DNA of 64,000 bases from Actinokineospora sp. NBRC 105648 (lineage in GTDB: Bacteria; Actinomycetota; Actinomycetes; Mycobacteriales; Pseudonocardiaceae), in assembly GCF_030269645.1 (NCBI RefSeq), contig NZ_BSTR01000017.1, forward strand, positions 62,001-126,000, in the 5' to 3' direction. The position numbers and the translations under genes are program-made. Below, in pieces: positions 55,315-63,440 of this stretch. The stretch's first letter is position 1. Each line of letters starts with the position of its first letter. Under the pieces are notes generated by a model. The model saw only the letters and a program-made list of their open reading frames with translations, ran no database searches and was not told where the DNA came from.

Positions 55315-56475
55315 ATGTCCACGACCCCGGTGACAGCGACCCCGGTGGCCGCGCCACCCAGTGCGCTCGGCGCCAGCACCACTGCCGGTGACTCCACTGC
55401 TCGTGACTCCGCCGCTTTTGACTCCGCTGCCCTTGACGCCGCGGCCACCGACGCCTCTGCCCGTGTCACCCCCGGTCGAAGCGACTTCGCCGAACTCACC
55501 GGCGTGGTCCGCCGCGCGGGCCTGCTGGACCGGCGCCACGGCTACTACGCCGTGAAGATCGCCGCCACGCTGCTCGCCTTCGCAGGCGGGTGCGTGGCGT
55601 TCGTGCTCCTGGGGGACTCCTGGTGGCAGTTGAGCACCGCGGTGTTCTTCGCCGTCATGTTCGCCCAGCTCGCGTTCCTCGGCCACGACGCCGGGCACCG
55701 GCAGATCTTGCGCTCCGGCCGGGCGAACGACCGGATCGGCCACACCCTCGCGGGCTTCGTCGGGATCAGCTACGGCTGGTGGATGGGCAAGCACACCCGC
55801 CACCACGCCAACCCGAACCACGAGGACGAGGACCCCGACCTGGACATCCCGATCCTCGCCTTCACCCGCAACCAGACCCAGGGCCGGGGCGGGTTCGTCC
55901 GCTGGACCGCGAAGAACCAGGCGGCGCTCTTCTTCCCGCTGCTGCTGCTCGAAGGGCTGAGCCTGCACTGGACCAGCGTGCAGACCGTGTGGCGGGGCGA
56001 GGTCAAGGCCCGCCGACTGGAGGCCGCGCTGCTGGTCGGGCACTTCGCCGGCTACCTTACGGCGGTGTTCGTCGTGCTGCCCCTGCCGTTGGCGCTCGCG
56101 TTCATCGCCGTGCACCAAGGCCTCTGGGGCGTGTACATGGGCTGCTCGTTCGCCCCCGGGCACAAGGGGATGCCCACCTACACCGACGCGAACACCCTGG
56201 ACTTCCTGCGCAAGCAGGTCCTCAGCAGCCGCAACGTGCGCGGTGGTCCCTGGGTCGACTTCGCCCTCGGCGGCCTCAACTACCAGATCGAGCACCACCT
56301 GTTCCCCAGCATGCCGCGGGTCAACCTGCGCCGAGCGCAGCCGGTGGTGCGGGAGTTCTGCGAGCAGCGGGGGATCGAATACGCCCAGTGCGGACTCCTG
56401 CGGACCTACCGCCATGTCTTGCAGCACCTCTACGACGTCGGCGCACCACTGCGCGCGAAGGCCGCTGTTCAGTAG
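55315..56475 (+). CDS. Acyl-lipid fatty acid desaturase
   Basis: A 386-residue membrane desaturase. The three His boxes that bind the diiron centre are HDAGH (about 121-125), HTRHH (about 158-162) and QIEHH (about 321-325), with hydrophobic pairs between them. The first 50 residues are a Thr/Ala/Asp-rich low-complexity extension made of DS(A/T)A repeats. It inserts double bonds into membrane fatty acids, and genes of this type respond to cold. GGAAGGA precedes ATG 55315. The HATPase and phosphatase genes follow. Confidence 0.95.
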   Translation: MSTTPVTATPVAAPPSALGASTTAGDSTARDSAAFDSAALDAAATDASARVTPGRSDFAELTGVVRRAGLLDRRHGYYAVKIAATLLAFAGGCVAFVLLGDSWWQLSTAVFFAVMFAQLAFLGHDAGHRQILRSGRANDRIGHTLAGFVGISYGWWMGKHTRHHANPNHEDEDPDLDIPILAFTRNQTQGRGGFVRWTAKNQAALFFPLLLLEGLSLHWTSVQTVWRGEVKARRLEAALLVGHFAGYLTAVFVVLPLPLALAFIAVHQGLWGVYMGCSFAPGHKGMPTYTDANTLDFLRKQVLSSRNVRGGPWVDFALGGLNYQIEHHLFPSMPRVNLRRAQPVVREFCEQRGIEYAQCGLLRTYRHVLQHLYDVGAPLRAKAAVQ

Positions 56476-56744
56476 CCGAGGCTGCGCCCGCGCGTTCACC
56501 GTCGAATCCGATCGTGTCGGTCCGTGTGATGACCAAGCACTATGGGTACTCCCGGCGTGCCGCACCAACCGGGCGCATCGGACTCCACCGCTCGGCCAGA
56601 GACCGACCTGGTCGAGACCGCCACCGCCCGGTCCGGCGATGTCCAGGTCGAGAAGGAAGTCGAGAGCATGATCGTCGAATGTCGGCCGCGACGTCCAGCG
56701 GCCAGTGGACCCGCCCGCCGTGCGCGGCTCGATCAGGGGGCGTC

Positions 56745-57164
56745 GTGGAGTTGACCGCTTCCCATGGTCCCCCGTCGTTCTCGATGTCGTTGCCGGGCGC
56801 GCCCACCAGCGTCGCGGTCGCGCGGCGGGACCTGCGCCAGTGGCTGGTCGGCAACGGCGTCCTGGACCGCTTGCTCGAAGACGTCGTCCTGTGCGCGAAC
56901 GAGGCGGTGACCAACGCGATCGAGCACGGCTACGGCGGTGGCTCCGATGGCTCGGACGCCGTTGTGCAGCTGTCGGTGCAGTTGGTCGCGGGCGCGGTCC
57001 TGGTGACCGTCGTCGACCACGGCGAGTGGCGACCGGCGCAGGCCGGGCTCGGCGTCGCCCACGGCTGGGGCCTGCCGCTGATCAAGTCCATCTCGGACAC
57101 CATGGACCTGACCCACTCGGCCGGGCGTACCGTCCTCACCGCACGCCTGCGCCGCGGTACCTGA
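56745..57164 (+). CDS. HATPase-type anti-sigma factor (RsbW-like)
   Basis: A 139-residue protein with the GHKL kinase fold: NEAVTNAIEHGYG (N box, about 51-63) and GWGLPLIKS (G box). RsbW-like proteins bind a sigma factor or phosphorylate a STAS antagonist. Here both candidate partners lie in the opposite operon. GTG 56745 with GGGGG upstream is chosen; an in-frame ATG at 56679 would add 22 residues. Between the desaturase and this gene there are 269 bases with no clear gene. Confidence 0.88.
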   Translation: MELTASHGPPSFSMSLPGAPTSVAVARRDLRQWLVGNGVLDRLLEDVVLCANEAVTNAIEHGYGGGSDGSDAVVQLSVQLVAGAVLVTVVDHGEWRPAQAGLGVAHGWGLPLIKSISDTMDLTHSAGRTVLTARLRRGT

Positions 57165-57200
57165 GCGCCGTCGTGGACACACCGCGGGCCGACACTCCCT

Positions 57201-58565
57201 GTGTTCGCCTGGCGGATCGACGGAGCGGGAGAGGGGATCGGGGGCTTGGGAACGGAGACCGTGGAGTTTCCCGCCGGTGTGCGCGCCGACGGTCTGCCCG
57301 CGGCCCTGTCGGATCCCGCGCGGCTGGCCGCGGTACGCGCGACAGGCCTGCTCGACACCGGCCCGGAGGCCGCGTTCGACGACCTCGCGTCTCTTGCGGC
57401 GGCGTTGACCGGGTGCGGCCGGGCGTTCGTGACGCTGGTCGACGAGCGGCGTTCGTTCTGGAAGGCGTGCATCGGGGTCGACCTGCACGAGGTCCCGGAC
57501 CGGCAGGACCCGGTGCGGGAGAGTTTCTGCTATTTCCTGGTGGGGTTGGGCGACACCTTCGCCGTCGAGGACGCGGTCAACGACCCGCGCACGCGTGACC
57601 ACCCGTCCGTACGGCCGATGAACATCGGCGCGTGGGCCGGGCACCCGATCTTCGACGGTGACGGGCGGGTCCTGGGCAGTCTTTGCGTGATCGACGACCG
57701 GCCGCACCCGTGGGACCCCGCGGTCCTGGCCTCGTTGGCGACCCTGGCACGCGCGGTGAGCACCGAGATCTCCCTGCGGCAGAGCCTGGCCGAGGCCGTC
57801 GCCGCCCAGGAGCGCAGCGCGAGCCTGGCCCGCAGCCTCCAGGACAGCCTGCTCCCGCCGGTGCTGCCGCAGGTCCCCGGACTCGACGCGGCGGCCTCGT
57901 ACCTGCCCGCCGGTGGCGGCACCACCGTGATCGGCGACTTCTACGACCTGTTCCGCGGCGAGGGCGACCAGTGGCACGCCGTGCTGGGCGACGTGTGCGG
58001 CAAGGGCGTCGAGGCCGCCGAGGTCACCGCCCTGGCCCGCTACACCGTGCGCGCCGAGGCCAGCCAGCACCCCGCCCCCGCCACCGTGCTGACCCGCCTG
58101 AACACCGCGCTGCTGGCCCAGCGCGACGACGGCCGCTTCCTCACCGCCGTGCACCTGACGTTCCGCGCCACGCCCGAGGGCATCACCGGCACGCTGTGCC
58201 TGGCCGGCCACCCCCAACCGCTGCTGCGCCACGCCGACGGGCGCGTCGAACCCCTCGGCGTCCTCGGCACGCTGCTGGGCGCACGGCGCACCGTGACCCT
58301 CACCGAGGTCGCGTTCCGCCTCCGCCCCGGCGACACCCTGCTGCTCTACACCGACGGCGCCACCGAGGCCCGCGCCCACCGCCCCGGCGCCCCGCTGTTC
58401 GGCGAGGTGGGGCTCACCCGCGCCCTCGCCGACTGCGGCGGCCTGACCGCCGAGGCCACCATCGCCCACCTGCACCGGAACCTCGACCAGCACACCGGCG
58501 GCTGGGCGAGCGATGACACGGCCCTGCTGGTCGTCCGCGTCCCGCCGACCACCCGATCGACCTGA
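57201..58565 (+). CDS. GAF-domain SpoIIE/PP2C-type phosphatase
   Basis: A 454-residue protein. A GAF domain (about residues 35-190; FDDLASLAAALTGCGRAFVTLVDERRSFWKA to GSLCVIDDRP) precedes the SpoIIE phosphatase domain (about 230-450). Metal-binding Asp residues are in IGDFYDLF, GDVCGKG and SDDTALLV. It dephosphorylates a STAS antagonist in response to a signal sensed by the GAF domain. GTG 57201 lacks a ribosome-binding site; TTG 57246, preceded by GGGAGAGGGGA, is a good alternative. Completes the partner-switching module. Confidence 0.92.
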   Translation: MFAWRIDGAGEGIGGLGTETVEFPAGVRADGLPAALSDPARLAAVRATGLLDTGPEAAFDDLASLAAALTGCGRAFVTLVDERRSFWKACIGVDLHEVPDRQDPVRESFCYFLVGLGDTFAVEDAVNDPRTRDHPSVRPMNIGAWAGHPIFDGDGRVLGSLCVIDDRPHPWDPAVLASLATLARAVSTEISLRQSLAEAVAAQERSASLARSLQDSLLPPVLPQVPGLDAAASYLPAGGGTTVIGDFYDLFRGEGDQWHAVLGDVCGKGVEAAEVTALARYTVRAEASQHPAPATVLTRLNTALLAQRDDGRFLTAVHLTFRATPEGITGTLCLAGHPQPLLRHADGRVEPLGVLGTLLGARRTVTLTEVAFRLRPGDTLLLYTDGATEARAHRPGAPLFGEVGLTRALADCGGLTAEATIAHLHRNLDQHTGGWASDDTALLVVRVPPTTRST

Positions 58566-58824
58566 CCCGGGAATCCGGTTCGTGCGCGAAATCCGGTATG
58601 CGGCCACTGAATCCGGTACAGAATAGAAATATGAACTCCCTTTTGAAACTTTTACCATTCTGGTATTGTAGATAGTCTCGCTGGTATGCTTGTCGGGTGC
58701 GTGGGGAACAGCCTGGTGAATGTCGAAACCAGTGCGGCACAACCTGGGGAATGCGGTCCACCTTCGAGTTCGCTGTCGCCCGCCTGCTGTCTCCGCGCAC
58801 TGACCGATTCGGTGTCCTAGGGGG
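58566..58824. promoter_or_regulatory. AT-rich promoter region of the monooxygenase gene
   Basis: Around 58618-58690 the sequence is markedly AT-rich for this genome (GAATAGAAATATGAA, CTTTTGAAACTTTTACC). ACCA-TTC-TGGT and repeats of (T)GGTAT occur here. It lies about 130 bases before the monooxygenase start and may hold the promoter and an operator. No gene. Confidence 0.5.
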
Positions 58825-60363
58825 ATGGTCGTGGAGACGAGCAAGATCGATGTAGTCGTGGTGGGCAGTGGCCCGACCGGGTTGATGTTGGCCACCGAGC
58901 TCGCGTTGGCCGGGGTCGAGGTGGTCGTGCTGGAGCGGTTGGCCGAGCCCAGCGGCCAGTCGAAGGCGCTCAACCTGCAACCCCGCACGGCCGAGGTGTT
59001 CGACCTGCGCGGGTTGATGGAGCCGACGCGGGAGTACGCGCACGGCACGTGGGGGAGTGGGCACTTCGGCGGTCGGCCGCTGAGCTACGAGGGCTGGCAG
59101 ACCCGGCACCCCTACCAGGTGAACATCCCGCAGGCAGGTGTGGAGCGGGTGTTGGAAGACCGGCTCGCCGAACTGGGGGCGCGGGTTCGGCGGGGGCACG
59201 AGCTGCTCGACTTCACCCAGAACGACGCGGGTGTCACGGCCGCCGTGCGCACCACGGCGGGTGAGTCGCGGATCGAGGCCCGCTACCTGGTCGGCTGCGA
59301 CGGCGGCCGCAGCGCGGTGCGCAAGCGGCTCGGGGTCGCCTTCCCCGGCACCGACGCCAGCCAGTTCGCCTTCGTGGCCGACGTGGCTTTCGACGCCCTG
59401 CCCGCCGCGGTGCCCACCCGGCTGCGGTCGGTGAGCGACGCGATCGCCAAGGAGGGCAACGGGAAGGGCGGCGCGGGCGGCCTGATCCCGCTGGGCGAGC
59501 CGGGTCTGTTCCGGCTGATCTTCAACGACCCCCGGGCCGGGCAGCGGGACCAGGCGGAGCCGGTGTCCACGGCCGAGGTCGCCGCCGCGGTGGAGCGGCT
59601 GTTCGGCGCCGGGGCGGTGATCGCCGAGATCCGCTGGGCGTCCCGGTTCACCAACGTCACCCGCCAGGTCGAGCACTACCGGGTCGGCAGGGTGCTGCTC
59701 GCGGGCGACGCGGCGCACGTCCACTTCCCGGCGGGCGGGCAGGGGTTGAACCTGGGGGTGCAGGACGCGATGAACCTCGGCTGGAAGCTCGCCGCCGAGG
59801 TCCAGGGCCGGGCTCCGGCCGGGTTGCTGGACACCTACCACTCGGAACGGCACCCGGTGGGGGCGCGCGTGCTGCACAACACCAGGGCGCAGTCCATGCC
59901 GGTAGACCCGGCGCCGGAGACGGTGGCGATGAGTCAGCTCATCACCGAGCTGGCGAAGTTGCCGGAGGCCAACCGGCACCTGGCGGGCATGGTGTCCGGG
60001 TTCGACATCCGCTACGAGGTGGACGGGCCCGACCACCCGCTGCTCGGTGGCAGACTGCCCGACCTCGAACTGCCGCTCGGTTGGGCCAGCGACCTGTTCC
60101 ACCCGGGCCGAGGCGTGCTGCTCAGCACTGATCCCCGGTATCTGGAGTTGGCGCGCCCGTGGTCTGACCGGGTCGACGCGACAACCCTGCCCGAGCTCCC
60201 CGACCTGACGGCGGACGCCGTGCTGGTCCGCCCGGACGGGTACGTGTGCTGGGTGGCTCCCGCCGACGGTTCCCCTTCGGACACCACGGACAACACCAAG
60301 CGGCTGGATGGCGCGCTGCGCACCTGGTTCGGCAGGCCTCAAGACACCGCTCAGGTCGACTGA
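58825..60363 (+). CDS. FAD-dependent aromatic monooxygenase
   Basis: A 512-residue group A flavoprotein monooxygenase. The N-terminal GSGPTG (FAD ADP-binding) is at residues 15-20, the DG motif is VGCDGGRSAVRKRLG (about 157-171), and LAGDAAHVHFPAGGQGLNLGVQDAMNLGWKLA (about 291-322) is the second FAD motif. The C-terminal thioredoxin-like domain suggests the polyketide or rifampicin hydroxylase branch. It may modify an antibiotic or an aromatic compound. ATG 58825, weak ribosome-binding site. The AT-rich region upstream suggests inducible expression. Confidence 0.92.
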   Translation: MVVETSKIDVVVVGSGPTGLMLATELALAGVEVVVLERLAEPSGQSKALNLQPRTAEVFDLRGLMEPTREYAHGTWGSGHFGGRPLSYEGWQTRHPYQVNIPQAGVERVLEDRLAELGARVRRGHELLDFTQNDAGVTAAVRTTAGESRIEARYLVGCDGGRSAVRKRLGVAFPGTDASQFAFVADVAFDALPAAVPTRLRSVSDAIAKEGNGKGGAGGLIPLGEPGLFRLIFNDPRAGQRDQAEPVSTAEVAAAVERLFGAGAVIAEIRWASRFTNVTRQVEHYRVGRVLLAGDAAHVHFPAGGQGLNLGVQDAMNLGWKLAAEVQGRAPAGLLDTYHSERHPVGARVLHNTRAQSMPVDPAPETVAMSQLITELAKLPEANRHLAGMVSGFDIRYEVDGPDHPLLGGRLPDLELPLGWASDLFHPGRGVLLSTDPRYLELARPWSDRVDATTLPELPDLTADAVLVRPDGYVCWVAPADGSPSDTTDNTKRLDGALRTWFGRPQDTAQVD

Positions 60364-60496
60364 CCACCGCGCGGAGGGGCTGATCGGTTTTGCCGACGTT
60401 CTGCCACTGCCCGCCCGCGGGTGGGAGGTGGAAGTACCGCGTGCCGCCGCATCCTTCGCCCTTGAGCGGCAGACAGCGCAAGAGCCACCTGCCCTT

Positions 60497-60530
60497 GGCG
60501 GGTATCGCCGTCGTCACGGCGGTACCCGCC
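60497..60530 (+). terminator. Hairpin after the monooxygenase gene
   Basis: GGCGGGTATCGCCGT (60497-60511) pairs with ACGGCGGTACCCGCC (60516-60530) with one G-T pair, a 15-bp stem and a CGTC loop. CCGGTGTTTGTT follows. Confidence 0.85.
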
Positions 60531-60554
60531 CCGGTGTTTGTTAGGGTCGACCGC

Positions 60555-61535
60555 GTGACCGAGTTGATCGCCGACGCGGTGAGTGGGCCCGCTCGTGACC
60601 GGGTGGTCAACCGCATCGCCGACCACTTGCTCGCCCACCGGCCGGGCCATCCGCTGCGGGTCGCCGTCGACGGCGTCGCCGCCGCGGGCAAGACCGCCTT
60701 CGCCCGCGCGCTGGTCGCCGCGATCGAGGAGCGCGGGCGACCCGCGGTCTATCTGTCCACGGCCGGCCTCCGCTATCGCCACGCGCCGGGCAACTACCTG
60801 AACGCCTACGACTTTCCCGCGTTCGCGAGCGCCGTGCTGCTCCCACTCGGCCCCGACGGCGACCGCCGCTACCACCCCGGGGTTATCGATCTGGACGTTG
60901 ACCAGCCCGTCGAAGAACCCGCGGCGATCGCCCCGGACGACGCGGTCGCGGTGGTGGACGGCAGTTTCCTCCAGTGCGAACCACTGGCCGCGCTGTGGGA
61001 CGAGGTGGTGTACCTGGACACCGACCCCGCCCTAGCGCCGGATGCGGCCGAGGGCGCCAACGACCCGCGACCCGAGCCGACCCACCTGCGCTATCTGTCC
61101 AAAGAGGAACCCTTGCGGCGAGCCACTATCCTGGTGGGCTGGGACGATGTGGACAGTCTGGTCCTGCGCCGGATCGGCGGCCCTCAGTCAGCTACGGCCC
61201 AGTTGTTCTCCTACGGCACCCTGCGCCTGCCGAGCGTGCAGGTGGCGCGGTTCGGCCGGGAACTCGTCGGTGTCCCCGACACCCTGCCGGGCCACCGCAC
61301 CGACTGGGTGAGCGTCACCGACCCCGCGGTGATCGCGGACAGCGGGACCGACAAGCACCCCATCGTGCGGCCCTCCGCCGATCCGGCCGATGCCGTGCCC
61401 GGCACGGTTTTCAAAGTCACCACAACGGAACTGGCCGCCGCCGACGACTACGAGGTCGACGACTACCGCCGCGTCCCGGTCCGCTTGGGCTCGGGTGCCA
61501 CTGCCTGGGCGTATCTGGACAGCGCGGGCACCTGA
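60555..61535 (+). CDS. Fusion of uridine-kinase-like P-loop domain and gamma-glutamylcyclotransferase-like domain
   Basis: A 326-residue two-domain protein. Residues 1-200 are a nucleoside/uridine-kinase-like domain with Walker A DGVAAAGKT (about 39-47) and a VVDGSFLQC strand. Residues 212-320 are a GGCT/AIG2-like domain, opening with AQLFSYGTLR and containing the family's typical closing strand. GGCT domains act on gamma-glutamyl amines; the kinase may phosphorylate a nucleoside or small alcohol. The fusion is unusual. GTG 60555 is directly behind the terminator hairpin, with weak AGGG upstream. Confidence 0.85.
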   Translation: MTELIADAVSGPARDRVVNRIADHLLAHRPGHPLRVAVDGVAAAGKTAFARALVAAIEERGRPAVYLSTAGLRYRHAPGNYLNAYDFPAFASAVLLPLGPDGDRRYHPGVIDLDVDQPVEEPAAIAPDDAVAVVDGSFLQCEPLAALWDEVVYLDTDPALAPDAAEGANDPRPEPTHLRYLSKEEPLRRATILVGWDDVDSLVLRRIGGPQSATAQLFSYGTLRLPSVQVARFGRELVGVPDTLPGHRTDWVSVTDPAVIADSGTDKHPIVRPSADPADAVPGTVFKVTTTELAAADDYEVDDYRRVPVRLGSGATAWAYLDSAGT

Positions 61536-61611
61536 CGACAGCGGGCCCGACCCTGTGGCGAGTGTCCGCGTTCGGCACTGTCGTCGTGCGTCCCTGTCCA
61601 CCACGCGCCCG

Positions 61612-62567
61612 AGCTAACCGGTAGTGGTTGTCCCGCTCGCGGATGAACTGGGGGCCACCGGAGACGAAGGTCTTGGGCAGCTCGACGAAGTTCAGGTAGG
61701 TCTCGCGGGTGCCCCGCTGATCGCTCGGCGTCGCGTCGGCCAGTTCGCCCGGGGCGGGCAGGGCGACGCCGGGGCGGTTCTGCTGGAGCAGTTCGCGGAC
61801 CAGCTTTCTCGGTCTGGTCGTAGGCGCCCTCGCCGAGCTTGAAGTAACGGACCTTCCGGGTGGCGCTCTCCACGTTGCCCAGGTCGCGCTCGAAGGCGAA
61901 CTCGGGCGTGTGCACACCGGCGACTCGCAGTCCGGCGCGCACCGCACGGTTGTGGTCGCGGAAGAACGAGACCCGCTCGGAGATCTTGGCCCCGGCGAGG
62001 GCGAAGAGCAGCAGCGGCGCGGTGGCGCCGATGGCGAAGGCGATGGTCAGCGCGACGGTCTCCACGCCGATCTTGCCGTTGGCCGCGGCCATGGTGATGG
62101 CCGCCAGCACCGACCGGCGCACGGCACGTAGAGCAGCCCGAGTCCCAGGCCCAGCCCGAAGCCGGTGCCGTTCGGGTTGACCTGGTGCTGCGGCAGCCGC
62201 GCGAACGGCCGTTCCAGCAGGCGTTCCAGCTGCGGGATCAGCAGGCTCAGCCCGACCACGGACAGCACAATCAGGCCCACCACGCAGGATTCGTCCGGCA
62301 GGCCGAGGGCCTTGATCGGCAGCGCGCCGAGCATGGTGAACACCGTGAAGCTCAGCACCAGGCCGCCGATCACCGCGTACGGCCTGCGGTTGCGCGTCTT
62401 CCGCCGCGGCCGGGCCGCGACGGGCACCACCGGAGTCGGTGCCACTGCCGGCCACCGCAGGCTGACGTGACCCGCCCGCGAAGAACGCCACCGGCAGCAC
62501 CGGCAGGATGCACGGCGACACCGGTGATCAGGCCCCGAACAGTTCCGATCAGGATCAACGTCAGCAT
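61612..62567 (-). pseudogene. dipZ: Decayed dipZ (CcdA-thioredoxin fusion)
   Basis: Conserved DipZ segments are found in order but in different frames on the minus strand. The start ATG 62567 gives MLTLILIGTVRGLITG; then SPCILPVLPVAFFAGG in another frame; then transmembrane GLVLSFTVFTMLGALPIKALG to LLYVPCAG in a third; then LAAITMAAANGKIGVE to KLGEGAYDQTE; then TYLNFVELPKTFVSGG. At least four frameshifts are needed. The last CcdA helices and the thioredoxin CxxC region are deleted (NRAVRAGLRVAG runs straight into HTPEFAFERD). The gene would export reducing power for disulfide repair; it is not functional here. Confidence 0.88.
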
Positions 62568-62787
62568 CGTGGAACGCCTCCCACTCAGCGGCCCGACCCC
62601 GCGACTGGCGGCTGGCTCACTCGACGGTTCTTCGCGACGGAACCGCTCACAGATGGGTAAGACTCCGCATCTGCGGTTCATTTACCGCTCTGGATCCGCT
62701 GATTCGGTTCTGATCTGCGGTTCTCGCGCCGACCGTGCCAGCGCGCGCCATGAGTGCGCCGCTTCTGAGCCAAGACGGCTTGCTCGT

Positions 62788-62813
62788 GTGCCATGCGTGT
62801 GCCATGATGGCAC
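62788..62813 (+). promoter_or_regulatory. Operator-like half-sites at the ribbon-helix-helix gene start
   Basis: GTGCCAT at 62788-62794 and again at 62799-62805, the second forming a perfect palindrome with ATGGCAC (62807-62813). It ends one base before the start codon, a common place for autorepression by ribbon-helix-helix proteins. Confidence 0.65.
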
Positions 62814-62814
62814 C

Positions 62815-63348
62815 ATGGATTTGACCACGCATGTGAGCAACCTCGGACGTGAGTTCGCCACGCTGGCCGAGGCAGGCGGTGACGAGGCGCGTGCGCTGGT
62901 CGAGCGCCTGACCGGATCGCTCGAGTCGGCCATCCGGATGACCTTGCTGGACGCTCTCTCGGCCGCCGCCGACGAGATCAGCCGGGACCTGGCACCGGGT
63001 TCGGTCGAGCTGCGCCTGCGCGGCCGCGATCCGAACTTCGTCGTGACCTCGCCGCCGGTGGAACAGACCGGGCTCGCGGCCGAGGACGTCGCGCCGACCG
63101 GGGACGGCACACCGGAGACCGGCCTGCTGATCGCCGAGGACGGTCCCGCCGCGCGGATCAACGTGCGCCTGCCCGAGCAGCTCAAGGCCGCGGTCGAGGA
63201 GGCCGCGGCCAAGGAGGGCCGGTCGGTCAACGCCTGGCTGGCCCGGGCGGCGGCCCTCGCCCTCCAGCGCTCCGATCGCGAGCAGCGCCCCGAGCCGCGC
63301 GCGGGCGGCAAGCGGGCCAAGCAGCAGTTCACCGGCTGGGTCCGCTAG
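62815..63348 (+). CDS. HicB/RHH-type DNA-binding protein
   Basis: A 177-residue protein. Residues 1-90 have no known domain; residues 115-150 are a ribbon-helix-helix motif (ARINVRLPEQLKAAVEEAAAKEGRSVNAWLARAAALAL), as in HicB-type antitoxins. No HicA-like toxin is adjacent. The basic C-terminus (GGKRAKQQF) may help DNA binding. The palindrome overlapping its start suggests autoregulation. It probably forms an operon with the DUF4097 gene 92 bases downstream. Confidence 0.85.
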   Translation: MDLTTHVSNLGREFATLAEAGGDEARALVERLTGSLESAIRMTLLDALSAAADEISRDLAPGSVELRLRGRDPNFVVTSPPVEQTGLAAEDVAPTGDGTPETGLLIAEDGPAARINVRLPEQLKAAVEEAAAKEGRSVNAWLARAAALALQRSDREQRPEPRAGGKRAKQQFTGWVR

Positions 63349-63440
63349 CCACACCGTTCGCCACAACGCCCACCAGCTCCTCCCACACCGAGCCCCCGAC
63401 CTGCGGGGACGGCACAACTACCCAAGATGCGGGGACAACC

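Noticed and set aside
62185-62814. N-terminal extension of the ribbon-helix-helix gene
   Set aside because: The extension runs antisense through the dipZ remnant, and an operator-like palindrome directly precedes the internal ATG 62815.
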